Notes: generated by a model from the sequence alone, not told the origin. Positions 36,765 through 46,322 are shown, counted from the first letter of the stretch. The stretch is DNA of 64,000 nt from Variovorax sp. OV700 (GCF_900099805.1 NZ_FNDR01000004.1:62001-126000), one strand, 5' to 3'. Program-made: numbers and translations.

Positions 36765-38017
36765 AGCAGCGCAGGCCGCCCTGTCAAAGAGGCGGATACC
36801 ACTGGCGCTCGCACGCGCACATCGTGGAAGTGTTCGTTGATCGGGAAAGAATCCTCCTCGAGGGCCTCCACGAAATCCAGCTGAAACTTACGCATCCTGA
36901 GTTGGGCACACGCGAACACCATCCAGGCCGCGTCGCTCGTGTCCACCAGCGAGTGCCGCTCCCGTTTGAAAGCGAGCAGAGAGATCGGCTCGCGCGCGTT
37001 CGCGGCCGCGAGGGCCAGGTCTTCGAGCGCGGCATGCTCAGCACTCAGCGTGAACTCCACGTGCTCCTCGTCCTCGATGAGAATCTGGGGGCTCGCCTCC
37101 TGCTGCACCGGTGCGACCGACGTCAGCACGGGCAACCGGGCGATGGCCGCCATCACCCCTTCCATCGTGACCGGGTCCGGGTCGGAGACATCCGGCTGCG
37201 GTCGGAAGCCCAACGGTAGAGAGCCCGCGAGCGCATGGGGAATCTTCTCGTCGACCTCCAAATCCCAGCCATCCATGGTCTTGTTGCGGCCGATCCAGAG
37301 CGCGAATCGCGAGAGGCGCCGCAGCTGCTGCTCCATCAGCCGCGCCTCGAACAGCCGTTTGCTGATCGCGACCTGTGCGTCCTTGATTTGGGACGTCCAG
37401 CTCAGGCGCTTGGCGCCGAGGCGTCGCGTCACCACGTTGCGCACGTACGGAAGGCCTGCAGCGATGGCCTCGTTCGACACCACCTCGACGAAGGCATCGA
37501 TGGACTCCACGTCACGCAGAAACATGTCCACCTGGCGCGCGTAAAACCGGTTCTGCCGCAACTTCGACGCCAGATCGTCCACGTTTCCGTACTGGGTCGA
37601 AATCAACGAGTGCAGCATTGCCAGATTCTGCTCGATGGAATACGCAATCTCGACGATCGATTCATCCAGGGCCTTCTCCACCCGGGCCTGATCCCTCACG
37701 CTGCCGGTGGCCTTGAGCCGGCGAAGCTCGCTCCATTGCTCGCGCGCTTGGTGCATGGTGCCCGACACGCGCCTCAGCGCCTGCAGCACCTGATAGCTGG
37801 AAAAGTGATCGGAGATGAACTCACGAATGCGTGGGTTGAGCCGATACTCGTCCTCGTCGTACGCCATCAGCACGCTCAGGTTGAACAGTGCTTCGATGGC
37901 CGAATTGCGCTGGCGGTCGCCGCCTGAGATCGATCCTTCGTAGGCCTCTGCCACGAGGTCCGAGTGCTTCGCCAATCCGGCCAGAAGCCGCTGGACCTGA
38001 TCGCCACGTTCGGTCAC
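36761..38017 (-). CDS. jetA: Wadjet JetA-like kleisin (MksF-like)
   Basis: 418 aa, helical. An N-terminal winged-helix-like part (SAIEALFNLSVLMAYDEDEY) is followed by long amphipathic helices (SSYQVLQALRRVSGTMHQAR), the arrangement of MukF/MksF kleisins that bridge the SMC heads. It lies between jetB and jetD with four-base overlaps on both sides. Sequence alone gives only a family-level match; the assignment rests largely on operon position beside an unmistakable SMC gene and a Toprim subunit. Confidence 0.8.
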   Translation of the reverse strand: MTERGDQVQRLLAGLAKHSDLVAEAYEGSISGGDRQRNSAIEALFNLSVLMAYDEDEYRLNPRIREFISDHFSSYQVLQALRRVSGTMHQAREQWSELRRLKATGSVRDQARVEKALDESIVEIAYSIEQNLAMLHSLISTQYGNVDDLASKLRQNRFYARQVDMFLRDVESIDAFVEVVSNEAIAAGLPYVRNVVTRRLGAKRLSWTSQIKDAQVAISKRLFEARLMEQQLRRLSRFALWIGRNKTMDGWDLEVDEKIPHALAGSLPLGFRPQPDVSDPDPVTMEGVMAAIARLPVLTSVAPVQQEASPQILIEDEEHVEFTLSAEHAALEDLALAAANAREPISLLAFKRERHSLVDTSDAAWMVFACAQLRMRKFQLDFVEALEEDSFPINEHFHDVRVRAPVVSASLTGRPALL

Positions 38018-38673
38018 GTGTCTTCCCCCCCCGGCTCGGGTCGGATCGGAATCTCCTGCTGCGCACCTTCGTCCAAGTCATCGACCTCCTGGTCCGGAAT
38101 GACCTTGTTTTCGTCGAGGAACTGCAGCACCGCATACAGCTGGTCGACCTTGCCTGTGACCTGGTACGCCCCCGTGTCCTTGTTGGCCACCACGACGTAG
38201 CCATCGCGGAGCAGGTGCTCGAGCAGCCGCCGAAGGTTCTCGTGGTTGCTGTTGCGATGCGCGGCATTGCTGATGACGCCAATCAGCGACTTGAGCTGGG
38301 TCTCCAGCACACTCGACTGAGAGACCGCCTTCTCCAGTTCATAGAGGACGATGTACTCGCCGGGGACAAGTAGCCTTGCGCCAACGTCGCTCTGCCGGAT
38401 GAAGTCCAGCAGGAGGACGGCCGGTCCATACGTGTCGCGGAACTTGGCGAGCTCGCCCTTGATGCGTGTGATGTCCGCGGCGCCGATCACGTCGGGCGCC
38501 ATGAAGAAAGCGCCCTCCTCGCCCAGGCGGGCAAGGCGCAGGTTAGCGTGCAGAAGCCAGGCGCCCACCTCCTCCCGCTCCGTCGCGTCGCTGAGGATCT
38601 CGTACTCGAGCGGGTATCGCACCGGGCAGATGTACGCACCGTCCCACAGAAGTCTCAGAACACCGGCATTCAT
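38014..38673 (-). CDS. jetB: Wadjet JetB-like KITE subunit (MksE-like)
   Basis: 219 aa. The start is the ATG at 38673 that overlaps the SMC gene stop by four bases; the frame is open further upstream within the SMC gene. Two winged-helix-like parts are visible: EEVGAWLLHANLRLARLGEE, and the C-terminal LRRLLEHLLRDGYVVVANKD then YQVTGKVDQLYAVLQFLDEN. The length and layout fit MukE/MksE proteins, which bind the kleisin near the SMC heads. Confidence 0.82.
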   Translation of the reverse strand: MNAGVLRLLWDGAYICPVRYPLEYEILSDATEREEVGAWLLHANLRLARLGEEGAFFMAPDVIGAADITRIKGELAKFRDTYGPAVLLLDFIRQSDVGARLLVPGEYIVLYELEKAVSQSSVLETQLKSLIGVISNAAHRNSNHENLRRLLEHLLRDGYVVVANKDTGAYQVTGKVDQLYAVLQFLDENKVIPDQEVDDLDEGAQQEIPIRPEPGGEDT

Positions 38674-41600
38674 TGCATCACCTCGATGTCCCCGCCGGCG
38701 TTGATGCTGGTGCTGTCGGCCGCCTGCGATGAGTGCAGGCTTCCTGCAGGCACATATTCGCGGACACGGCCCCTGTCCTCGAACAGGTAGCGCCGGGCAA
38801 ACAGCGCATGCTGGGTCGGGCCCAGATCGGGCGAAGCGGTCATCACGTCGATCCAGTTGTCCCGCAACATCTGCATCAGCGCCACGAAGTTGCCACCGTC
38901 GATGGTTCCGACTTCGTCCGTGACCCAAGGGATATAGACTGTCTCGTTGTCGCGGATGGTGTTGAGCAATCCGGTCATCAATGTCACCTTGATGAGGGTG
39001 GTGAGCCCGGTGGAGGAGATGCTCTCGAACTCGCTCTCACGCATGAACACCTTCGGCACGCCGTTGTCGGTGACGCGGCCGCGCAAGTTGATGTGCGACG
39101 CCAAGTTGACCTCCAGGGTGCCGTCGCTACCGAGGACGCTGAGGAAAGCGCCGATGGCCTGTGTGACGTCGTCCGAGGGCAGGTCGCGCGAAGGGTCCCT
39201 GCCATACTCGCTTGCGTGCTGGCGCGCCACCTCATCCATGCGCTGGAGCTTCTTGTAGAAGCCAAGGGTGTCGAAGTTCGTCACCAGGTCGACATGCAGG
39301 TCCTTGATGCGTGCAAAACGGACCGCGCGCAGGCCGGTCCCCAGTCGCTCGTTGAACAACTTCACCTCGTTCTCGAAATTGGTGATCGCTTTGCGGAACG
39401 CCCCGATGTTGGCCAGCAAAGCGGCCAGCGTGCGGTTGACGTCCGTCGCGACTTGCGGACCAATCAGGCGATACGCCGTCACGAGCTCCTGCGCACGCGC
39501 GATGGGCCCCTCCCCGGTCCCGGTCATGCTCGCTTCGAGCAGGTCGCGCACGGCCGAATCCTTGGCGGTCATCGCGGTCAATAACCGGCCCGTGGTCGAA
39601 GTGATCCCGGTCTGGAGCTTGGTAATGGCTTGGAGTTCAGCGTGGACCCTGCCGCGCAGCTCCCGCGCCGTGGTGTGCGGGTCGATCGCGGACACGCCCA
39701 CAGCCTGGTAGGACCCGAACTCTTCGTCCAGGCCTTCGAGGGTCACTAGCTCATCGTCGATGTCTTCGCGGCGCTTCTCCTTGGCACTCGTGAGCTCATC
39801 GTGAGCTCGCTTCGCCTCGGCGGCGGCTTGCTCGAACGTGGCCAGCTTCTCCACCGCGGTCCGCGCCGCTTCATGGTCCCGCCTGGCTGCCGCCTGCAGC
39901 TGCTGCACGCGCACGGAGCCGCCGGCGGCCTGCCACTTCCTCCAGCGGCCGACCAGGCTCTCCTTGGCTTCCAGCTCGTCGACCAGCTCGTTGATGGCGT
40001 CGGCGTCCTTCTTGAGCGCAAAAAGCCGCGCTGGATCGACACCTTGTTCGGAAAGGTGCTCAGCCAGCTGCGCTTCAATCTCCTTCGCCTGCCTGTCCGC
40101 GTCAGCCGCCAGGCTCTTGAGCGATTCATCGATCACGGAAATCGATGCATCGTGCGCTTCTTGCGCCGCTTTGCGCTGTGCCTGGTGCGCCTGGCGGATT
40201 TGCTCGATGTCATTCGCGTGGGCGTGGTTGAGGCCGACCAGCTGCTGCTCGATGGCGCGAAGCTCGGACGCCAGTCGGTCGAGCTCGGCCTGCGCTGTCG
40301 TCTTCGAACCGCTTCGCTCGGACTCGACGCGGTGGGTGGCCCGTTCGAAGCCGGCGTTGATCTCCTCGGTCTTGGCATCGTGGATCGACAGGCCCGATTC
40401 GGCGACCTGGACTGCTAACTCTGCATCCTTCTGGGCCCGTGAGACGGTCGCGACGCGCGTCTGCAGCATCTCCAAGTGGGCCCGGGAAGCGCCCACGCGG
40501 GCTTCGGCCTCCTCCACGAGCCGCTTCGCCGACTCGTTGTGCACCCATTCAGGCGAAGCGATGGCCGATGTGCGCAGGCCCCAGCCATAGAGCGTGCGCG
40601 AACTCTCTTCCATGAAATGAGGGTCGAGATCCTCCCGATGCAGAAGGGATACGTCGATGACCTTGGCCAGGTCGCGCCGCCAGGTCTCGTCGTCGTGGGC
40701 ATGCAGCTTGGCAAGGAGCGAGCCAGGCTGCGGGTTCAATCGCAGACGCGCCTCGTCGGCCGCGGCAATCAGCTCCTGTAGACGGCTTTGCTCGGCACGG
40801 ATCTCGCCGTCGAGCTGCATGCCACTGCGCTTCGCCTCCAGGTCTTTCGCTTTGGCTGCAGCCAGAGATTGGACAATCGCCGAGCGGCTATCCGTGTGCC
40901 GATGGCGCTTCTCGTTGGCCTGCTGCAGTTCGTTGAGTGCTTGCTGCGAAGCGGCCGGCTCACGAACCCGGCTCTGCCAAGCTCCACGCAGCTCGAGCAG
41001 CGGCTCCTTGGCGGCACTCAGCGTCTCACGCTGGGCATCGCGAAGCGCGGACGCCTGGGTTTTTGCGCCCTCTTCCGATTCGTTGATCTGGGCAAGCGCC
41101 TGGGCCAGGCGAACTCGGTGGGGCTGCTTGCTGGTTTCAATCTCGAGGCTGCGGGCGGCCGTGCGCATGCGCAGTTCCTGCTCTAGCGCCTCATAGCGGG
41201 ACGTGACGGACGCATGCGCGGCCTCCGCGGCCGCGGCCTGGCGCATTGCGTTCTGGCGACTCAGGCGCAGGGTGGGCAACTCCTCGATTTTCGATTCCCA
41301 GTAGCCGGCGCGCTCCTTCTCGAAGAGCTCGGACGTGGCTTCGGCTTGGTCGTACGCTTCCTTGGAATCGATGCTGCGCTTGGTGGCCACCTTGCTCGCC
41401 TCCGAGATCTCGCTGCGCTCGAACTCCTCCCGCTCAAGGTCGGACCTGCGCTTCACCTCCAATGACTCGATGGTGCGCACCACTTCCACGCGCTCAGCAG
41501 CTCGCGCCTGCCGAATGAACTCCAAGTCCGCCCGCCGCGCTCGAAATCTCGATTCCGCGGCTCGGTGTTCCTTCAGATCGAGACCGAGATCTCCAATCTG

Positions 41601-42368
41601 GCCTTCGAGCCTGAACGCCTCGGCGACAGCATCCCGGTTGCGCATCCAACGCTCGATCGGCGCCCTGCCCTGTCGGAACGCAAGTCTGGACCGCTCGGAG
41701 CCCTGGCCGATGTCCTGCTGTGCAAGGCCCACGGCCACCTGCACGATGTCGGAGAACTTCACGTGCTTCTTCACCATGGCGGCGACGAGACGATCCAAGT
41801 TGTCCAGGGGCTTGGGGCCATACGACCATTCCAGGCTGAAGCGACGCAGCCGATCCTTCTCCTTGGTGTTGGAGGGCACACGCAGGATGACGCTCCTGTA
41901 TTCCGCGGTGCTGAGCTTGCTGCTGGTCGGGATGTCGAGCTCGGTGGCGCGTAGCTGGGTCTCGTCATCGCTCAGGAAGCGTCCATCGCGCACGAACAGA
42001 TCCTTGATGAAGCCGCAGTTGTAGAACCGGTAGAACGGCGTGTCGGGATCGTCAGCGCGGCGGCGGATGACCGCGAGCCGCATGTCCGTCTCGTTGGGGC
42101 CCCGCTGATATTCGAAGGCAATGGCGCTCGCGTCCGTCGGGAGCAAGAACCGGATCATCGGCAAATTGCCCTGGCCCGCCGACACGATCTGGCTCGGTGG
42201 ATGGCCGAAGAACAGCGGCACGATCTGCAGTGTGCTGGTCTTGCCGACACCGTTGTCTCCAAGCACGGCCGCGCCACCGCGAGGATCGATTGCCGTGATT
42301 CGGGCGCTGGGGACTCGTTGATTGGTGCCGGCATTCACAAGCAACGTGCGGCAAAGGCGGTATGTCAT
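38670..42368 (-). CDS. jetC: Wadjet JetC SMC ATPase (MksB/MukB-like)
   Basis: 1232 aa, first gene of the operon. Walker A GDNGVGKTST is at residues 37-46. Residues about 240-1000 form long coiled coils broken by a hinge region (LHAHDDETWRRDLAKVIDVS). The C-terminal head has the signature-like SISSTGLTTLIKVTLMTGLL and Walker B VYIPWVTDEVGTIDGGNF. It is the motor of the condensin-like complex that extrudes plasmid DNA for cleavage by JetD. The gene order here is C-B-A-D, unlike the A-B-C-D of the best-known type I systems. The operon appears intact. Confidence 0.93.
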   Translation of the reverse strand: MTYRLCRTLLVNAGTNQRVPSARITAIDPRGGAAVLGDNGVGKTSTLQIVPLFFGHPPSQIVSAGQGNLPMIRFLLPTDASAIAFEYQRGPNETDMRLAVIRRRADDPDTPFYRFYNCGFIKDLFVRDGRFLSDDETQLRATELDIPTSSKLSTAEYRSVILRVPSNTKEKDRLRRFSLEWSYGPKPLDNLDRLVAAMVKKHVKFSDIVQVAVGLAQQDIGQGSERSRLAFRQGRAPIERWMRNRDAVAEAFRLEGQIGDLGLDLKEHRAAESRFRARRADLEFIRQARAAERVEVVRTIESLEVKRRSDLEREEFERSEISEASKVATKRSIDSKEAYDQAEATSELFEKERAGYWESKIEELPTLRLSRQNAMRQAAAAEAAHASVTSRYEALEQELRMRTAARSLEIETSKQPHRVRLAQALAQINESEEGAKTQASALRDAQRETLSAAKEPLLELRGAWQSRVREPAASQQALNELQQANEKRHRHTDSRSAIVQSLAAAKAKDLEAKRSGMQLDGEIRAEQSRLQELIAAADEARLRLNPQPGSLLAKLHAHDDETWRRDLAKVIDVSLLHREDLDPHFMEESSRTLYGWGLRTSAIASPEWVHNESAKRLVEEAEARVGASRAHLEMLQTRVATVSRAQKDAELAVQVAESGLSIHDAKTEEINAGFERATHRVESERSGSKTTAQAELDRLASELRAIEQQLVGLNHAHANDIEQIRQAHQAQRKAAQEAHDASISVIDESLKSLAADADRQAKEIEAQLAEHLSEQGVDPARLFALKKDADAINELVDELEAKESLVGRWRKWQAAGGSVRVQQLQAAARRDHEAARTAVEKLATFEQAAAEAKRAHDELTSAKEKRREDIDDELVTLEGLDEEFGSYQAVGVSAIDPHTTARELRGRVHAELQAITKLQTGITSTTGRLLTAMTAKDSAVRDLLEASMTGTGEGPIARAQELVTAYRLIGPQVATDVNRTLAALLANIGAFRKAITNFENEVKLFNERLGTGLRAVRFARIKDLHVDLVTNFDTLGFYKKLQRMDEVARQHASEYGRDPSRDLPSDDVTQAIGAFLSVLGSDGTLEVNLASHINLRGRVTDNGVPKVFMRESEFESISSTGLTTLIKVTLMTGLLNTIRDNETVYIPWVTDEVGTIDGGNFVALMQMLRDNWIDVMTASPDLGPTQHALFARRYLFEDRGRVREYVPAGSLHSSQAADSTSINAGGDIEVMQ

Positions 42369-42486
42369 TAAGTGCTTCGATTTATCTGCTGAATCCCTGC
42401 AGCGTAAACGCTACGACGGTCGGCATATCAGGTTCGTTGGCTCTTGGCGGCACAAGCGACCCCGTCGAGGCTTGGTTCGCAGGGCG

Positions 42487-43056
42487 TCATCCGAGAATCG
42501 AGATCTCGCCTCGCTTCTCCGTCTTGATGATCACGTCGTAATCGCGCTTCGCCTCGTTGAACGAGGAACGGTAGGAGTTCGGGTAGTTTTCTCCGATACT
42601 CTTGAACACGCGAATTACCTCGCCGACAGGCACCCCAAACAGCATGCGGTTGCGCTCCCGGTCAGACGACACAAGCACTGAGTCCAGAACGCGTTCCTCG
42701 TCGAATGCGCAGCCGAAGACGTAGCTGTGAACGAACTGGTGGCACAACGGGAGCAGCTGCATCTTTGTCTTGCGCGGGCCTTCCAGATCGTATAGTTCCC
42801 ACCATCGATGCCGGTTGATCCGTGTCACTGGCTTGCCAGTCGACGGAAATGCGATAACTGAGAGGCTCTGTCCTGCCGTTTTGTCATCGATCTTGTGTGC
42901 CTCGGTCAACTTGCGGATGGCGTAGAACCCGAGCATGACCTTCTTCTCGACGTCCGCGAACGTTCCGTCGTACCAGCGCCGTTGCTTTAGACGACGCTCG
43001 AGCGAAGCGGCGGACTTGATGAGGTCGTCTTTCCAGTAGTGAGATTCGTGGATCAT
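42487..43056 (-). CDS. Hypothetical protein upstream of the Wadjet operon
   Basis: 189 aa, no membrane segment. Notable parts are ERRLKQRRWYDGTFADVEKK and FAIRKLTEA-type helices at the N-terminus, and MQLLPLCHQFVHSYVFGCAF in the middle, where a His and Cys pair could be structural. Not recognised. It lies 118 bp upstream of jetC on the same strand and could be co-transcribed, but the gap is large compared with the four-base overlaps inside the Jet operon. Confidence 0.6.
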   Translation of the reverse strand: MIHESHYWKDDLIKSAASLERRLKQRRWYDGTFADVEKKVMLGFYAIRKLTEAHKIDDKTAGQSLSVIAFPSTGKPVTRINRHRWWELYDLEGPRKTKMQLLPLCHQFVHSYVFGCAFDEERVLDSVLVSSDRERNRMLFGVPVGEVIRVFKSIGENYPNSYRSSFNEAKRDYDVIIKTEKRGEISILG

Positions 43057-43538
43057 GGCTAGCGATCATGAACGAAGCTTAGCGCCTAGGCAAAGCGCCC
43101 GTAAGCAGGCTCCGGCACGGAGTCGCGATGCAATACCGGTGCCGTCCACCTCGCCGAGTCGGCAGCGCCCCTCGCAGACGCGCGACATACCTGAGCTGTT
43201 TGGCCCCATCGATGCCAACGGCTCCTTCTGATTTCCTGCGCAGTCAAGTTGCCTGAAAGCAGAGCCAATCATCCATAGAGTCCCGCAGCCGCAGTTCTCG
43301 CGCCGACAACTGACGTGCGCTTGCGGAGAACACAGTCGCTCATTGCCGACAAGACAATTAAACCAAACCAGCCTAAGCGGCATTGCCCCCGGCGGAGCCT
43401 CTCGCGTCTGCTTAGCGGTGACGACTGATTGGAAACGGTCGCAAACGGCAGGAACTCGTCGGTGCTACCGCCCGCGAAGCGAAAATATCTCCACGTACGC
43501 AAGCATAGATGACTCCAAGCTGGTGTGCTCCAGTCGTC
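43057..43538. other. Intergenic, no gene seen
   Basis: Separates the protein upstream of Wadjet from the deoxyribosyltransferase-like gene. One minus-strand frame of about 105 codons exists, but it is Cys/Arg-rich with no domain, ribosome-binding site or consistent codon bias, so I do not call it. Promoters for the downstream minus-strand genes are expected near 43060-43150. Confidence 0.4.
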
Positions 43539-43955
43539 TCAGTGAGTCAATAAGTCCGAGACCTCTTCGGGTGTCCTTGCCCACTGATCGACGCAACCGT
43601 CTACCATGGGATTGTTCCCCCATGGGAGGGCAGTTCGAACGTCAGTCTTTAGGCCGACGACGCGCTTTCCTAGCGCCTTTGCGAAGCCGATTTCAATGCA
43701 AACGCCTTCGTCCGGTGTGCGCCCATCGAGGACCGCAAGCAGAACGTCACACCTTCGAATCTCCTCGATATCTCTTCGATAGACGGCCCGATATACCTCC
43801 GCTCGGTCCAAACCACGGGCGATGTCTGCTTCAACAAGGTGTCCATCACGATGCGGAACATAAACATCCCACGTCTTTTCAATTCTGCTCGCAAGCTGTT
43901 CTATGAATTCCCGCTCTGTTGGACTAAAGAGCGGCGCAGCCAAGTAGATTTTCAC
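43539..43955 (-). CDS. Nucleoside 2-deoxyribosyltransferase-like protein
   Basis: 138 aa. It opens KIYLAAPLFSPTEREFIEQL, typical of the family, and has VLLAVLDGRTPDEGVCIEIG, where D-G-x-x-x-D-x-G and the E of E-I-G-F-A form the nucleoside-binding and nucleophile positions. These enzymes break or exchange N-glycosidic bonds of deoxynucleosides or deoxynucleotides. The GTG at 43955 overlaps the stop of the SIR2 gene as GTGA, so the two proteins are made together. In this pairing it may produce or remove a nucleotide signal, or attack phage nucleotides; unproven. Confidence 0.8.
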   Translation of the reverse strand: MKIYLAAPLFSPTEREFIEQLASRIEKTWDVYVPHRDGHLVEADIARGLDRAEVYRAVYRRDIEEIRRCDVLLAVLDGRTPDEGVCIEIGFAKALGKRVVGLKTDVRTALPWGNNPMVDGCVDQWARTPEEVSDLLTH

Positions 43956-45565
43956 GCAGCGACCCCGCACGCTTTACTCTTGCAGATTTGGTGGAAGTCT
44001 ATTGGGTTGTATGGCCGGAAAAAGATGACCTCTAGGACCCTCGTCACGACTTGCGACGGCGTCAGATTCGTTGTGTTTATCACCGTTGCGCCTAAACCAT
44101 TCCACATTCGATCTACTGCTTCGATCTGCGGAGCGAGTTGATCGACGTTGTAGGTCTTATCTCGTCCCGCTAAGCGAAGGACAAGAACCCTGGGATCACA
44201 TTGCAGAACGATCAGGTGACCAGGGGCAATGCTCCCAACCGGCCCCTCTGGTGGAACCATCCAGTGAAGCAACTCTGAAGCTCGCTTCGCAACTCCGCTC
44301 TCATCCTTGACGAAGTACAAAGGGTCAAGCGGGCTCCTATCGATTGCCGCAATGACTTGAGATGCTGCCGATACGCGTCGGTTCTTCTTCCTGAATTGCT
44401 GATTAATCCACCCGTCTACGTCTGCACGTTCATCTTCTGTCAACTCGCTGTGAGGTCGGCCGAGCAACGCGTTTCTTCTATCTACCCATTCATCGAAGGT
44501 GGCGATGCTCTTTAGCTGCTCCAGAGTCGTTGTCTTGCCGGTGCCGACTGGGCCGGTCAGATAGTACTTATATTCGGTTCTCGTTCCTTGAAGCTCGGCA
44601 TCGCACAACGCGTTGAAGTCATCTGAGTCTGTCACCAAAAGTCGCGCTAGTTCTTTGATCTCTTCTGTCGTAAGGAACAGAGTTACTAGGTTGTAGACAC
44701 TGAAGTTCGCCGTCCGGATTGCATTCTGCTCTTCAGCGTTCGGCTTCGACTCTCGGCACCAGTGAACATGATAGTGAAAGTTACCTGGGTTGCTCCGCGC
44801 AGAAATTCGGAGCAAGTGTTTCAGGTTCGCATCGCTCATTGAAAGACCAATGAATACGATTGTGTGTTTTGCCAGATGGCTGAGGAGGGACACATAGTGG
44901 CCGGCACCAACGTCGACTAATTGATCAGCAAACTCCTGCTCCATGAAGACTACCTGCTCGCTCAGCCCGTCGATGGTTTGCAGGGGAAGAAAGCCATTGG
45001 GGTGGTACACCACGCCGTGGTTCCTTCTGAACTGCGCCGTAGGCTGCCAAATGACTTCGAACCCCTTGTCTTCACCCGTTGGGACTCCGCGCTCTCGATT
45101 TTGCTGGTAGAGCATTCGCTCCACCGTATCGTCAAAGTTGTAGTTGATAGTCATAGCCGACCTCTTGATGAGCGGGGCCAGGTCCCACAGATAGGGATGT
45201 GCACGTAGGTCGGCATCGTCGGTCTTCGCAGTCGCGTACAGACACTTGTGCACAAGCTTCAACCAGCCAGTCTGAATGCGGCGTTCCCGAACCACTTCGT
45301 CCTCGTGCTCTTCCATTTTTGGTAAAGACTGCACGTATTTTTGGTAAAGAAACTGAGACTGCGCGGTCAGACTTTCTGAAGCCTGCAACAGCTTCACGCC
45401 ATTCACGCTTTCATCATCCGCTATCCGCTCAATAAGCTTCTTCCAACTCGGAATGTCGAAGTCCATGCTGACACCTGCCCCGAGGCAAAGCCCTAAGCGA
45501 TTGTCTTTGGACATTCGCTGCCGCATGTGCACGACGTATTTGATGTTGTCGGAGAGAAAGGACAT
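43952..45565 (-). CDS. SIR2-domain protein fused to deoxynucleoside-kinase-like P-loop domain
   Basis: 537 aa from the ATG at 45565; the frame is open 32 codons further upstream. The N-terminal SIR2 domain shows LCLGAGVSMDFDIPSWKKL (NAD-binding G-A-G-x-S near residue 30), MTINYNFDDTVERML (N-x-D) and a possible catalytic His in GVVYHPNGFLP, with IVFIGLSMSDANLKHLL. A second domain begins YYLTGPVGTGKTTTLEQLKS (Walker A near residue 340) and continues with DEWVDRRNALLG, DGWINQQFRKKNRR and IAAIDRSPLDPLYF, close to a deoxynucleoside-kinase fold. SIR2 effectors of defence systems destroy NAD+. The kinase-like half may sense a nucleotide. It is coupled to the deoxyribosyltransferase-like gene. Confidence 0.82.
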   Translation of the reverse strand: MSFLSDNIKYVVHMRQRMSKDNRLGLCLGAGVSMDFDIPSWKKLIERIADDESVNGVKLLQASESLTAQSQFLYQKYVQSLPKMEEHEDEVVRERRIQTGWLKLVHKCLYATAKTDDADLRAHPYLWDLAPLIKRSAMTINYNFDDTVERMLYQQNRERGVPTGEDKGFEVIWQPTAQFRRNHGVVYHPNGFLPLQTIDGLSEQVVFMEQEFADQLVDVGAGHYVSLLSHLAKHTIVFIGLSMSDANLKHLLRISARSNPGNFHYHVHWCRESKPNAEEQNAIRTANFSVYNLVTLFLTTEEIKELARLLVTDSDDFNALCDAELQGTRTEYKYYLTGPVGTGKTTTLEQLKSIATFDEWVDRRNALLGRPHSELTEDERADVDGWINQQFRKKNRRVSAASQVIAAIDRSPLDPLYFVKDESGVAKRASELLHWMVPPEGPVGSIAPGHLIVLQCDPRVLVLRLAGRDKTYNVDQLAPQIEAVDRMWNGLGATVINTTNLTPSQVVTRVLEVIFFRPYNPIDFHQICKSKACGVAA

Positions 45566-45784
45566 GGTGATGATTGATGACAAGCAAGAAAAATCGGCAC
45601 GATCTCGCGCATGGATGCCGATGGCTTGGGATATTGAGGCATGCGACACGTTGCGCTGCATCAGATCTAGATCGGGTCTATGCTGACAGCGTAGCTGGTG
45701 AACAGCGAAGTAGCTCGAATTCCGAGAACTGTACTCGCAATTCCGAACAGCGATATCGCCGCTGTCTGCACCGGTGAAGAGCTG

Positions 45785-46308
45785 CTACTGCGGCAGTTTG
45801 CGGAAGTTATTTTTCCCGCAGATGCCGTTGCGCTCGATCAGCCAGTCCGTGTGGTCGAGCATGTTGGACTTTTCGAAGAGATTGGTATCACGATTGCAAA
45901 CCTCCCAGACACCCGTGTGAAGCCGCTCCTTCACGCAAGGCACCGCGTCGATCTTGCGCTCGCCAGCGCACTCGATGGTGATGCCATGCGAGTAACGCCT
46001 GATTTTGTGTTTATACAGACCGAGTTTCCCCATCTCCGCAGGCAGTTCGTTGATGTAGTCCTTCGCTTCCCAATCCACGACCGGCTTCACGTAAACCAGT
46101 AGGTCCGGATCGAACGGATCTCTAGGTCAGGGCTTGATGATGGTCTTGTGAGCCCAGGATCCTTGCGCGGCGAAGCAGCAGTGGAAGGCTTCCAGTCGCG
46201 CACCGCCGCCTTGATAGCTTCGATGCTGCTTTCGAACTGCTTGAAGCGCGTGCTGTTAACGTTGACCGCGTCGTTCAGAAATGCGTTGACGTCTTGGACC
46301 AGTTTCAT
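45785..46308 (-). pseudogene. Degenerate SMODS-type CD-NTase
   Basis: The first 50 codons from the ATG at 46308 (VQDVNAFLNDAVNVNSTRFK) look like a CD-NTase N-terminus. The frame is then lost: the active-site block is present in another frame as GSWAHKTIIKP ending at a stop. FDPDLLVYVKPVVDWEAKD (the D-x-D metal site) and ERKIDAVPCV (third Asp) follow in a third register. The sequence ends after NGICGKNNFRK with no C-terminal half. At least two frameshifts plus a truncation make it inactive. It follows the S-4TM gene by 15 bp, so it was once part of that operon. Confidence 0.75.
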
Positions 46309-46322
46309 TCTTCTTCCCGCCT

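Noticed and set aside
43066..43383. Minus-strand frame of 105 codons
   Set aside because: No ribosome-binding site, no domain, irregular codon use and many Cys/Arg; treated as non-coding.
46087..46308. Calling the CD-NTase N-terminal fragment a small intact gene
   Set aside because: The active-site blocks continue in other frames directly downstream, so it is the 5' piece of a broken gene.
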